This document shows positions 15,754-24,423 of a DNA stretch of 49,367 nt, in pieces. Both the position numbers and the translations under genes were made by a program. How positions within the stretch are numbered: the stretch's first letter is position 1; every line of letters starts with the position of its first letter. The notes below the pieces were generated by a model. It saw only the letters and a list, made by a program, of their open reading frames with translations. It did no database searches and was not told where the DNA came from. The DNA lies in assembly GCA_045047085.1 (NCBI GenBank), contig JASFYT010000086.1, positions 1 through 49,367 of the forward strand. Direction: 5' to 3'. This DNA is from GCA-2401155 sp045047085. Its GTDB lineage: Bacteria; Pseudomonadota; Alphaproteobacteria; Rhizobiales; Rhizobiaceae.

Positions 15754-17976
15754 TTACTTTGCTTTGTTTTTTAATTGTGCGGATCTGATCGCCTGCCAGA
15801 TAACATTGCTGGACATTGGCAATTTCAGGGATGTAATTCCAAAGGGTTCCAGAGCATTGAGCACGGCATTATGTATTGCGGCTGGTGCTCCAATGGTTCC
15901 GGCTTCTCCTACTCCCTTGGCACCCAAAAGATTGGCCGGGGAAGGGGTTTGCATATGGGTTAGAGAAATCGTTGGCATATCGGTTGCGCGGGGCAATGCA
16001 TAATCCATTAAAGAGCCGGTTATCAATTGCCCGTCTTGATCGTAGACGAGGTTTTCCATAACGGCTTCTCCAATTCCCTGTGCGATACCGCCGATAATTT
16101 GGCCCTCAACGAGTTTTGGATTTATCAAATTTCCCGCATCATCCAAACAAGTAAGTTGATCAATCGTGAGTTGGCCTGTGTCAGGATCTATGACGATCTG
16201 GGCAAGGTGGATTCCGTAACCCCATGCCTCCCCATCACTTTCATAAACGCATGCGCATTCTACGGGGTTACTTGGAAAGAGAGTTCCACCGGTTTTTTCA
16301 AATGCAGCAATTGCGGCCATTACAATTGCGCTTCCTCCAATAGCCGTGCTTCTGCTTGCCAGAGCACCAATGCCATCCGGGCACAGGTCAGTATCGCCTG
16401 ATATGACGGTAACCTGCTCAATATCACAGCCAAGCGTTTCGGCTGCAATTTGGGCGTAGGCGGTTTCTCGATTATGTCCCTGCGATGTGCCGCCGGTTCG
16501 TAAAATTACTGAGCCATCTGGGTTGATGCCTATCGTTGCACTTTCCCATCCCGTCCCACAAGGCTCCACAAAAAAGCATGCTCCAACGCCGATGATTTCA
16601 CCATTGTTTTGTCGTTGCTTTTGAGTAATTCGAACCTGGTCGTAATTGCAAAATTTCAACAGTCTATCGAGTGCTTCCGGATAATTGCCTGAATCGAGAA
16701 CAACGCCAGTGTCCCGTTTATATGGGAATTGATGCGGTTTGAGGAGATTTATCCTTCGAATTTCCATTGGGTCAATATTTAATTGGCATGCGGCCTGCTC
16801 GACCAGTCTCTCCATTAGCATTGCGGCCTCGGGCCTGCCGGCTCCGCGATAAATTCCAACCGGTGCCGTGTTGGTTTTAATACCAGTGGTTTTTAGGCTG
16901 TAAGAATTCACTTCATAGGGGCCGGGTAAAATTCGGGCAGCGTTCCATGCCGGGATTGCTGAACTGTTTGTCAGCCAGCAGCCAACCGGTGCCAGTACTT
17001 CGGCTTCTATCGCCAAAAACTTTCCTTCTTTGGAGAGTGCTAATCGTCCCTTCGTTTTAAGCCCACGCCCATGGGACGCGGAGATAATATCTTCGCTCCT
17101 TGTGGCTGTCCACCGAACTGAGCGTTTGGTTTCGAAGGCTGCCCATACTGCAAACACCTCTTCGGGATATAGTGAGGCTTTAAGCCCAAACGCCCCACCA
17201 ACATCTGGTGCAATGACGCGCAGGCGATCTAATTCGACCCCCAATATTTTTGATAATTGGCTGCGAGCACGGTGCGGGGTTTGTGTTGATAACCAAACGA
17301 GCGCTGAATCATGCGCAACATCGTAATCTACAGCAATGGCGCGGCATTCCATTGGGGAAGGGGCTAAGCGCGGGTGAAGAATTTCGGCCTCGACGATATG
17401 ATCTGCTTCATCAAAGTTCGATTTGAAATCGCCTTGGGTATATTCGTTTGAAAATACGATTACGGGATCTGGGTGATCCACTGAAGTCTCGGGACCCAAC
17501 GCCATTTCTTCGATTTCGACGGTCACAGCCTCACATGCGTCTTGGGCCTGTATTGCTGTATCTGCCAATATTGCAGCGATAGGCTGTCCAATGGCTGAAA
17601 CTTCCTCGTATGCCAGCACCGGAAATTTAAGTTGATTCACTTCCCCCAAGACAGGGTTCACCGCCAAATTGCCCAAATGTGCGACATGGTTGCCAACGAA
17701 ACCGCTGTTCACGCCCTCCAGTTCCAAAGCGATAGCCAGCTCAATTTCTAGAATTTTACCGTTGCCTGTTTGGCTTCTGACAAACCCAATATGAAGGGCG
17801 TCCTTCAATTCTACGTCAGAAACAAAGCGCCCCTTACCCAAAACAAGTTTTTCTGCCTCACGGTTGGGTGGGGATTTTCCGATATATCTGGACTGAGCGT
17901 TCTGCTCTGACTGGAAGGCGACGCCTATGCTGGTAGGTTTTTCAAACACGACTATTGCCAATACCTGATCGTTCAA
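15754..17976 (-). CDS. Xanthine-dehydrogenase/CoxL-family molybdenum hydroxylase large subunit, orphan
   Basis: 740 residues. The fold starts at about residue 30 (YIGKSPPNREAEKLVLGKGRFVSD), and cofactor segments are complete: DVGGAFGLKASLYPEE, APVGIYRGAGRPEA, GTSQGHNRETAYAQIAAE and GVGEAGTIGAPAAIHNA with the catalytic Glu. The CO-dehydrogenase AYxCSFR loop is absent, so it should hydroxylate an N-heterocycle, aldehyde or purine-like substrate. The usual [2Fe-2S] and FAD subunits are not adjacent on either side. The first 30 residues (MNDQVLAIVVFEKPTS...) look extra. Divergent from the aspartate-dehydrogenase-like gene; coupled to the DapA-like gene. Confidence 0.88.
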   Translation of the reverse strand: MNDQVLAIVVFEKPTSIGVAFQSEQNAQSRYIGKSPPNREAEKLVLGKGRFVSDVELKDALHIGFVRSQTGNGKILEIELAIALELEGVNSGFVGNHVAHLGNLAVNPVLGEVNQLKFPVLAYEEVSAIGQPIAAILADTAIQAQDACEAVTVEIEEMALGPETSVDHPDPVIVFSNEYTQGDFKSNFDEADHIVEAEILHPRLAPSPMECRAIAVDYDVAHDSALVWLSTQTPHRARSQLSKILGVELDRLRVIAPDVGGAFGLKASLYPEEVFAVWAAFETKRSVRWTATRSEDIISASHGRGLKTKGRLALSKEGKFLAIEAEVLAPVGCWLTNSSAIPAWNAARILPGPYEVNSYSLKTTGIKTNTAPVGIYRGAGRPEAAMLMERLVEQAACQLNIDPMEIRRINLLKPHQFPYKRDTGVVLDSGNYPEALDRLLKFCNYDQVRITQKQRQNNGEIIGVGACFFVEPCGTGWESATIGINPDGSVILRTGGTSQGHNRETAYAQIAAETLGCDIEQVTVISGDTDLCPDGIGALASRSTAIGGSAIVMAAIAAFEKTGGTLFPSNPVECACVYESDGEAWGYGIHLAQIVIDPDTGQLTIDQLTCLDDAGNLINPKLVEGQIIGGIAQGIGEAVMENLVYDQDGQLITGSLMDYALPRATDMPTISLTHMQTPSPANLLGAKGVGEAGTIGAPAAIHNAVLNALEPFGITSLKLPMSSNVIWQAIRSAQLKNKAK

Positions 17977-18162
17977 CTGAATGTTGGGGCGGAATTTATA
18001 GAAGCGCCGATCAGGCTTAGTACCACCCAGTATAATAGCTTGCCCAATTCAAATTGCAGAATTCGATATATGAAAAATTGATAATCAATGCGATTGGATA
18101 TGTGTTTTAGTGTTATTGAAAACAACTGGTTTAGCTTAGAAGCACAAGTTAGAAATGAGATA

Positions 18163-18969
18163 ATGAAAAAGCCGTTACACATCGCCATTCTTGGACATGG
18201 GACCATTGCGAAGTTTGTTTGGGACGCGTTTTGCGATAGCAGCGATGTAGAAATATGCGCCGTTATCGCCAAACCGTCCTCTTTGGAAAAAGCAAAGAGA
18301 TTTTCCGGTGAGTTGTGTCCGGTAATTATCTCGCCGAAAGACTTACCCAAAAATGTTGCGTTGGCGGTTGATTGTTCTGGTCACGGGGGATTGATTGAAC
18401 ATGGTGAAAATCTGCTTGCAGCAGGTATTGATGTTATTACCATTTCAACTGGGGCAGTTGCTGATACGCAGTTTTTTGATCGTCTTGTTCGAGCGGCAGA
18501 AATTGGAAACTCTAGATTGCAATTTCTGTCAGGTGCGGTTGGCGGTGTTGATATCTTGCTGGCGGCAAAAACTGGCGAAATTAATTCGGTAACCTACATC
18601 GGTAGAAAACCACCGCTGGGATGGCAAGGGTCACCCGCAGAGGATCGCTGCGATCTGAAGGGCTTGAAGGAGGCGTTCACGCATTTTACCGGTTCTGCGC
18701 GTCAGGCCGCAATACAATATCCCAAAAACGCAAATGTCGCGGCAACGATAGCTCTTGCCGGCGTTGGATTGGATGAGACAAATGTCAAACTCATTGCCGA
18801 TCCAACAATTACCAAAAATTGCCATGAGGTGACGGCTACCGGAAGTTTTGGTAGCTTTCAAATCAATATTGAGAGCGTGCCGCTTGCTGGTAATCCTAAA
18901 TCATCTGCGCTTGCAGCCATGAGTATTGTTCAAGAGCTGCAACGCCGCATATCCAATGTTGGATTTTAG
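18163..18969 (+). CDS. L-aspartate dehydrogenase-like protein
   Basis: 268 residues from the ATG at 18163; upstream frame adds 25 residues before the Rossmann start, so this start is preferred. N-terminal NAD(P) fold with ILGHGTIAKFVWDAF, then the AspDH/DUF108 catalytic domain with GAVGGVDILLAAK, YPKNANVAATIALAGVGLDET and GSFGSFQINIESVPLAGNPKSSALAA. Such enzymes interconvert aspartate and iminosuccinate, the precursor of quinolinate with NadA. Lying next to a 3-hydroxyanthranilate dioxygenase, it could serve NAD synthesis or reductively aminate/deaminate a ring-cleavage dicarboxylate. Confidence 0.85.
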   Translation: MKKPLHIAILGHGTIAKFVWDAFCDSSDVEICAVIAKPSSLEKAKRFSGELCPVIISPKDLPKNVALAVDCSGHGGLIEHGENLLAAGIDVITISTGAVADTQFFDRLVRAAEIGNSRLQFLSGAVGGVDILLAAKTGEINSVTYIGRKPPLGWQGSPAEDRCDLKGLKEAFTHFTGSARQAAIQYPKNANVAATIALAGVGLDETNVKLIADPTITKNCHEVTATGSFGSFQINIESVPLAGNPKSSALAAMSIVQELQRRISNVGF

Positions 18970-18982
18970 CGAACGCTGATTA

Positions 18983-19957
18983 TCAGGTGGATTGGCTTTC
19001 CGGGTCGGCAATGCATTGTGCCTGCACCCGCAATTCTTTGAGAAATTCATGCGCAGCAGGTGATAACGCATCGAGGCTGCGATATGAGACGCCCACGAGG
19101 CCGCTGGAGATATGCAGTTTGCAATGAATGGTTGCAAGTGCGCCCTGCGCAAGTTCGTTTTCCACGACATTAAGTGGCAACATGCATAGCATGTCCGTTT
19201 TTGCCAGTAGCGCGCGAATGGTCAAAAACGAAACGCATTCAACTCCGATTTTCGGTGGTGCGTGGCCCCGGTCAAAAAACTCCTTTTCGATCTGACGTCG
19301 CAATGTTGTTTCAACAGGGGGTAGTATCCAGTTGCATTCTGCCAGTTGCTCTGTTGATACGGCTTTTTTGGTTGAAAGAGGATGATCTTTTCGACAGGCA
19401 ACGACCAATTGTTCCTTAAACAGAGTCTCCTGAATCAAACCCTCTCTGTGCCGGTACTCAGCAAGCCTCCCAAGGACTAAATCCAAATCACCTGTATGCA
19501 GCAATGGCATCAAAACATCGTTGGTTCCGTCTTTGACGACGATTGATACGTTGGGGCGGGCTTCATGAACTTTCTTTATGGTATTGGGGAGTAATTTTGC
19601 AGATGCGGTTAGAAGTGTGCCAATTACAACGCGACCACCTAGTCCATCATTGATATCGTCAAGTTCTTGTGCCGCATGGGATATCTGGGTGAGTATGACC
19701 TTGCCGTGGCGAACAAGGGCGTCACCAAACTCGGTTGGAATGACACCGCGATTGGTGCGGTCGAATAGTTTTACTGAAAAGTCAGCCTCTAGATCTTTCA
19801 GTAATTTGGTCGCGGCAGGTTGAGACATGTTCAATGCATTTGCTGCATGAAGGATGCTTCTGTGCTCGTCAATTGCTACCAGTAATCGCAGTTGTTTGAA
19901 TTTTAAGCGGGTGGATACTCGCTTTGTGATTTTTACATGTTGGTTTTTTTTATGCAT
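18983..19957 (-). CDS. LysR-family transcriptional regulator
   Basis: 324 residues from the ATG at 19957; the open frame to 20056 adds 33 residues rich in Asn/Ile that are unlike LysR proteins. Helix-turn-helix at about 13-72 (LKFKQLRLLVAIDEHRSILHAANALNMSQPAATKLLKDLE), then a periplasmic-binding-like effector domain with RVVIGTLLTAS. The PcaQ/GbpR-like branch fits best by eye. It is divergent from the 3-hydroxyanthranilate dioxygenase gene and convergent with the AspDH-like gene, so it most likely activates the dioxygenase in response to a pathway intermediate. Confidence 0.9.
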   Translation of the reverse strand: MHKKNQHVKITKRVSTRLKFKQLRLLVAIDEHRSILHAANALNMSQPAATKLLKDLEADFSVKLFDRTNRGVIPTEFGDALVRHGKVILTQISHAAQELDDINDGLGGRVVIGTLLTASAKLLPNTIKKVHEARPNVSIVVKDGTNDVLMPLLHTGDLDLVLGRLAEYRHREGLIQETLFKEQLVVACRKDHPLSTKKAVSTEQLAECNWILPPVETTLRRQIEKEFFDRGHAPPKIGVECVSFLTIRALLAKTDMLCMLPLNVVENELAQGALATIHCKLHISSGLVGVSYRSLDALSPAAHEFLKELRVQAQCIADPESQST

Positions 19958-20073
19958 CTTGATGTTATGGGTTTTTGGAATACCAATTTCAACATTTATT
20001 ATTTGATTATTATACCTGAAACAGTTGAAATTGGGTAATGACGCGCATTGAGCCAATGAACAAGGATAGTTTT

Positions 20074-20628
20074 ATGTCTGTACACCCAAATCTAAAGTCG
20101 TTTAATTTCAATGAGTGGATCGATCGAAATCAGGATCAGTTAAAACCGCCTGTGAGCAATAAAAAGTTGTTTGATGAAGAGACTGGCATGATTGTCATGA
20201 TCGTTGGCGGACCCAATACGAGGGTGGATTTTCACGATGACCCGGTCGAAGAGTTTTTCTACCAGCTACGTGGTGACATGGTGTTAAAAATTGCCGAGGA
20301 AGGTAAAATTTATGATGTTAATATTAGGGAGGGCGATGTTTTTTTCCTCCCTCCCCATATTCGTCATTCGCCACAACGACCTGTGCCTGGATCTATAGGT
20401 TTGGTTGTAGAAGGACAGCGGCAAGAAGGAGACCGGGATGGTTTTGAGTGGTTCTGTTTCGAGTGCGGAGATCTTGTACATCGCGTCGAAGTGACACTTC
20501 GCGATATTGTGAAAGATCTGCCGCCGCTTTACACCGCCTTTTATGGCAATCTTGAGCAACGTACTTGTGGTAGTTGTGGTGCAGTTCATCCGGGTAAAGA
20601 ACCACCTGCGGATTGGATTAACGCATAA
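20074..20628 (+). CDS. nbaC: 3-hydroxyanthranilate 3,4-dioxygenase
   Basis: 184-residue cupin that opens 3-hydroxyanthranilate to 2-amino-3-carboxymuconate semialdehyde. Fe(II) ligands H54, E60 (FHDDPVEEFFYQLRG) and H98 (PPHIRHSPQRP) and the C-terminal rubredoxin-like site C128/C131 and C165/C168 (WFCFECG, RTCGSCG) are all present. Start at 20074 has AAGGAT 6 bases upstream; earlier in-frame ATGs at 20038 and 20056 do not. The bacterial NbaC/Cupriavidus type is clearly recognisable. No aminocarboxymuconate semialdehyde decarboxylase gene is in the window, so the product could go to quinolinate or to an unlinked catabolic route. Confidence 0.95.
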   Translation: MSVHPNLKSFNFNEWIDRNQDQLKPPVSNKKLFDEETGMIVMIVGGPNTRVDFHDDPVEEFFYQLRGDMVLKIAEEGKIYDVNIREGDVFFLPPHIRHSPQRPVPGSIGLVVEGQRQEGDRDGFEWFCFECGDLVHRVEVTLRDIVKDLPPLYTAFYGNLEQRTCGSCGAVHPGKEPPADWINA

Positions 20629-20679
20629 ATCTGGTTACGAATTTCGTGTGGATTCTAGAAAATACAGAGTTGAATGCGT

Positions 20680-20709
20680 TTGACAATCAGATATTTTAGT
20701 CTGAATTAT
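20680..20709 (+). promoter_or_regulatory. Possible promoter for ligase-hydratase-P450 operon
   Basis: A perfect TTGACA at 20680-20685 lies 47 bases upstream of the ligase start. The downstream AATTAT at 20704-20709 is 18 bases away but a poor -10 match, so this is only a candidate. Confidence 0.3.
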
Positions 20710-20732
20710 GTGAAAAATATTGGATTTATCAA

Positions 20733-22256
20733 ATGCTTACAGGCGATATGTTGCGTCGCTCTGCTGAGCGGTTCCCGAACAAGCCAGCGATTTTGTGGGA
20801 TGGGACATCTCTCACCTACCGCTCTCTTGACCGTGAGGCAAACCAGCTTGCCAATGCTCTTCTAGAACGAGGAGTAACGAAGGGCTGCAAGATTGGTGTT
20901 TTGTGCCGGAACCGAACTGAATATGGCATTGCCTTTTTTGGTATTGCTCGCTCGGGTGCGGTCATTGTCAACGTATCGGTGCTCTATTCACCAGAAGAAT
21001 TGGCCTATGTGCTGGGTAAGGCCGAAATCGAAGTTTTGTTCTATGAAGAAATGTTCTCAGACAAAGTGGAAAGTGTCTTTGATCATTTAGAGACCTTGCA
21101 ATCCACCATCAGTATTGGCGGGGAGGGCGATGAATTTCGCAATTACTATTCTGAATCATCATCCAAAACCCCCGATATTGAGATTGATGAGGATGATCCC
21201 TTTTGTATGACATACACCGGTGGGACAACCGGGCGACCCAAGGGTGTTCTGGTTAGTCATCGAAATAGGGCGGTTACTGCACATACGGTATTGGTTGAAG
21301 AAGCTTTGGATGAGCGTGACATTATTGGGATCGTTACACCGTTGTTTCATGTTGCCGCGCTGAATATTATGTTTCAGCCAGCTATTCTGGCTGGTGCTAC
21401 TACCATGTTCCTCAGCAAGTGGGGCGTTGAAGCCTTTTCTGACATGGCGGAAAAAACGGCAATGACTGCCGCCTTCATGGTACCAACTCAGGTCTCAATG
21501 GTGGTTAGTGATCCGAAATTTGATGCGACTAAATTTGCCACATTCCGAAAACTGTCATTTGCAGGTGCGCCAATGCCTGACTGGGTTCAAACCGAGGTGA
21601 TGAAAAAGCTGCCCGATGTTAGGCTCACTCAGATCTATGGTCAGTCTGAAGTGGGTGTTTTAACAGCGCTAAAACATTGGCATCTGCCGGAAAAACTAGG
21701 TTCAATCGGGCGCCAAGCATTCAACGTGGATGTAGCGGTGATAGATTCAGATGGAAATCACGTCGCCCCCGGAGAAATTGGTGAAATTGTTTCTCGTGGT
21801 GATAATATCATGCTTGAATACTTCAATGAACCGGAGCAAACCAAAGCATTTTGGCGGCATGGCTGGGCTCACACTGATGATGTGGGAACCATTGACGAAG
21901 ATGGCTTCATCATACTGATTGACCGCTCCAAAGACATGATAATTTCGGGCGGTGAAAACATATATCCAAAAGAAATCGAAAACTGCATTTACGAGCTGGA
22001 TGAAATTGCTGAAACTGCCGTGTTTGGCATCCCCGATGATAAATGGGGTGAAGTGCCAGCGGCTTATGTTATGTTAAAAGCTGGCTCTACTATCGATGAA
22101 CACGCTGTTGTTGATCATTGCGCCAGTGCCTTGGCTGCTTTTAAGCGTCCTCGCATTATAAAGTTTGTTAAAGAATTTCCCAAAACACCAATTGGTAAGA
22201 TTCAGAAGAATATTCTACGTGAACCCTATTGGAAAAACCGAGAGAAGAAAATATGA
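20733..22256 (+). CDS. AMP-dependent acyl/aryl-CoA ligase
   Basis: 507 residues of the ANL superfamily. P-loop YTGGTTGRPKGV (about 167-178), IYGQSEVGVLT, WAHTDDVGTIDEDGF, and the hinge plus lysine motifs DRSKDMIISGGENIYPKEIE and PIGKIQKNILR are intact, so it should adenylate a carboxylic acid and form its CoA thioester. Substrate is not readable; aromatic or medium-chain acids are likely. It overlaps the enoyl-CoA hydratase gene by four bases (ATGA), and a P450 gene follows. A TTGACA box at 20680-20685 in the gap after the dioxygenase gene may belong to a separate promoter. Confidence 0.92.
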   Translation: MLTGDMLRRSAERFPNKPAILWDGTSLTYRSLDREANQLANALLERGVTKGCKIGVLCRNRTEYGIAFFGIARSGAVIVNVSVLYSPEELAYVLGKAEIEVLFYEEMFSDKVESVFDHLETLQSTISIGGEGDEFRNYYSESSSKTPDIEIDEDDPFCMTYTGGTTGRPKGVLVSHRNRAVTAHTVLVEEALDERDIIGIVTPLFHVAALNIMFQPAILAGATTMFLSKWGVEAFSDMAEKTAMTAAFMVPTQVSMVVSDPKFDATKFATFRKLSFAGAPMPDWVQTEVMKKLPDVRLTQIYGQSEVGVLTALKHWHLPEKLGSIGRQAFNVDVAVIDSDGNHVAPGEIGEIVSRGDNIMLEYFNEPEQTKAFWRHGWAHTDDVGTIDEDGFIILIDRSKDMIISGGENIYPKEIENCIYELDEIAETAVFGIPDDKWGEVPAAYVMLKAGSTIDEHAVVDHCASALAAFKRPRIIKFVKEFPKTPIGKIQKNILREPYWKNREKKI

Positions 22257-23062
22257 GTGACCGCTACGCGAAATACGAACGTCTGAAATTTGACTGGCCT
22301 GCTGAAAGAGTCCTCCGAATTACCATGGACAATCCAGGTAGTCTCAATTCAGCTGACCGGGTTATGCATGGTGAGCTGGTTGAGATTTGGCGGGATATTG
22401 ACAGTGATCCGGACGTTAGCGTGGCAATTATTCGTGGTGCAGGCGATGCATTTTCTGCAGGTGGAGACCTTGAACTTGTCAAGGAGATGACCGAGGAATT
22501 TGAGACTTTGACCAGAGTTTGGAAAGAAGCGCGCGATCTGGTCTATAATATCATCAATTGTTCAAAACCAATTGTCTCCGCAATGGAAGGCCCAGCCGTT
22601 GGTGCGGGCCTTGTTGCAGGCCTTTTGGCAGATATTTCTATTGCATCCAAAACTGCTCGCATTATCGATGGTCATACGCGCCTTGGCGTTGCGGCCGGTG
22701 ATCATGCAGCCATCGTATGGCCTCTTCTTTGCGGTCTTGCGAAAGCCAAATATTATCTGTTGATGTGTGAACCTATATCGGGTGAGGAGGCTGAACGAAT
22801 TGGCCTTGTTTCAGTTGCTACAGAGCCCGAAGAATTACACGATAAATCCATCGAAATTGCCAAGAAACTGGCGGCTGGTTCTCCATCAGCAATTCGCTGG
22901 ACCAAATACGCACTAAACAATTGGTTGCGCATGGCTGGCCCGACGTTTGACACTTCACTCGCTCTCGAGTTTATGGGCTTTACCGGGCCGGATGTGAAGG
23001 AAGGCCTTGCATCATTACAAGAGAAGCGGCGACCAAATTTCGACCCGAAAAGCCCGCTTTAA
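22253..23062 (+). CDS. Enoyl-CoA hydratase/isomerase family protein
   Basis: 269 residues from the ATG overlapping the ligase stop. Crotonase fold with the first oxyanion-hole segment GDAFSAGGDLEL (about 72-83) and the second EGPAVGAGLVAGLLADISIA (about 115-134). It presumably acts on the CoA ester made by the preceding ligase, as hydratase, isomerase or retro-aldol lyase. The C terminus (EKRRPNFDPKSPL) is typical of the family. Feruloyl-CoA hydratase-lyase-like chemistry is possible but not shown. Confidence 0.92.
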   Translation: MSDRYAKYERLKFDWPAERVLRITMDNPGSLNSADRVMHGELVEIWRDIDSDPDVSVAIIRGAGDAFSAGGDLELVKEMTEEFETLTRVWKEARDLVYNIINCSKPIVSAMEGPAVGAGLVAGLLADISIASKTARIIDGHTRLGVAAGDHAAIVWPLLCGLAKAKYYLLMCEPISGEEAERIGLVSVATEPEELHDKSIEIAKKLAAGSPSAIRWTKYALNNWLRMAGPTFDTSLALEFMGFTGPDVKEGLASLQEKRRPNFDPKSPL

Positions 23063-23126
23063 GGTCTCGTTATTTTTGGAGCAAAATGGGGTAGATTATT
23101 GGAATTAGTTTTCGAAAATACTGCGG

Positions 23127-24389
23127 ATGATTGGAAAAAAATTGGAAGATATTTACAAAGATATAGAATTAGCGCCGGAAGGGGCGCTTGATTCATTTGA
23201 TCTACGTGATTTGGCTCCGTCTTTCTTTGACAACCCGTTCCCACTCTATCATTTAGCGCGTGCCAAAGCTCCAATATTTCATCTACCTGACAATGGGGGA
23301 ATATTTTTAACGCGGCATAAAGATCTTGATCGTGTTTATAAAAATACGACAACTTTCTCATCCGATAAGAAAAAAGATTTTAAACCCAAGTTTGGAGATG
23401 GAGCACTTTTTGATCATCACACGAGTTCGCTGGTTTTCAATGACCCTCCATTACACACCAGGGTGCGAAAAACCATTGTTGGAGCGCTTGCACCAAGAGC
23501 GTTGAAACCGTTGGAACCTCAAGTCTCTGATTATGTAGATGACATGTTGAGCAAGATAAACTTAAATGATCGGTTTGATGCGGTTGAGGATTATGCCTCT
23601 CTTCTACCTATCAGGGTCATCGGAGATATGTTGTGCGTCCCTGATGATGAGCGCGAACCGCTGCGGAACTGGTCTTTGCAAATATTGGGAGCGCTTGAAC
23701 CAAAAATATCCAATGAAAAACTGATGGACGGGAATAAGGCAGTCACAGATTTTATAAGCTTTTTGGAAAGGATTTTTCAAAGACGCAAGGCAGAAATGCG
23801 TGACGAAGATGATGATCTTTTAAGTCGTCTCATACGCGTTGTTGAAGGCAATGATGGCTTATTGCATCATGAATTATTGCAGAATTGTATATTCCTGCTG
23901 AACGCAGGGCATGAAACTACGACCAACCTGATTGCCAGCGGGATATTAACGCTTTCAAAAATGCCTGATGTGGTTGCCAGATTAAACGACGATGAATCCT
24001 TGTGGCCGGGTGCTGTTGAAGAATTGTTACGTCTTGAAAGCCCAAATCAATTAGGCAACCGAATTGCTACCGAAGAGTTTGAGATTGATGGGCATGTTTT
24101 CCCAGCGGGAACTCAGATAACATTATGCATCGGTGCTGCAAATCGTGACCCAGAAATTTTTGACCAACCGGACACGTTTTTGCTTGATCGAGGACGGATG
24201 GCACATTTTGCCTTCGCTGGTGGTGCGCATCTTTGTGCCGGGCTCACTGTGGCTCGAATTGAGGCGCGTGTTGCGCTCTCCAAGATCTTTCAAAAATTTC
24301 CGAACCTTCATATTGATGGGAAAATAAAGCGTTCGCAAAGAGCTCGATTTAGAGGCTTTGACACTCTCCCAATGTTGGCTTCGAAGTAG
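23127..24389 (+). CDS. Bacterial class I cytochrome P450
   Basis: 420 residues. I-helix oxygen-activation motif NAGHETTTN, K-helix EELLRLESP (ExxR), and the haem loop FAFAGGAHLCAGL with ligand C370 are intact. Soluble monooxygenase needing a ferredoxin and reductase, neither of which is encoded nearby. It follows the enoyl-CoA hydratase by 64 bases on the same strand. A P450 paired with an acyl-CoA ligase and a crotonase suggests attack on an acid or CoA-ester side chain, or O-demethylation of an aromatic acid. It ends convergent with the malonate regulator. Confidence 0.94.
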   Translation: MIGKKLEDIYKDIELAPEGALDSFDLRDLAPSFFDNPFPLYHLARAKAPIFHLPDNGGIFLTRHKDLDRVYKNTTTFSSDKKKDFKPKFGDGALFDHHTSSLVFNDPPLHTRVRKTIVGALAPRALKPLEPQVSDYVDDMLSKINLNDRFDAVEDYASLLPIRVIGDMLCVPDDEREPLRNWSLQILGALEPKISNEKLMDGNKAVTDFISFLERIFQRRKAEMRDEDDDLLSRLIRVVEGNDGLLHHELLQNCIFLLNAGHETTTNLIASGILTLSKMPDVVARLNDDESLWPGAVEELLRLESPNQLGNRIATEEFEIDGHVFPAGTQITLCIGAANRDPEIFDQPDTFLLDRGRMAHFAFAGGAHLCAGLTVARIEARVALSKIFQKFPNLHIDGKIKRSQRARFRGFDTLPMLASK

Positions 24390-24423
24390 AAAGATATCTA
24401 CTCAGATGGAAAGCATCGGCAAT

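Noticed and set aside
17973..18350. Minus-strand frame (125 codons) upstream of the molybdenum hydroxylase
   Set aside because: It overlaps the start of the aspartate-dehydrogenase-like gene, has no recognisable domain and ends at the hydroxylase start, so it is a chance frame in the divergent promoter region.
18163..20628. Reading the AspDH-like and 3-hydroxyanthranilate dioxygenase genes as an NAD biosynthesis operon
   Set aside because: The two genes are separated by a LysR gene on the other strand, nadA, nadC and kynurenine-pathway genes are absent, and neighbours are catabolic; kept only as an alternative.
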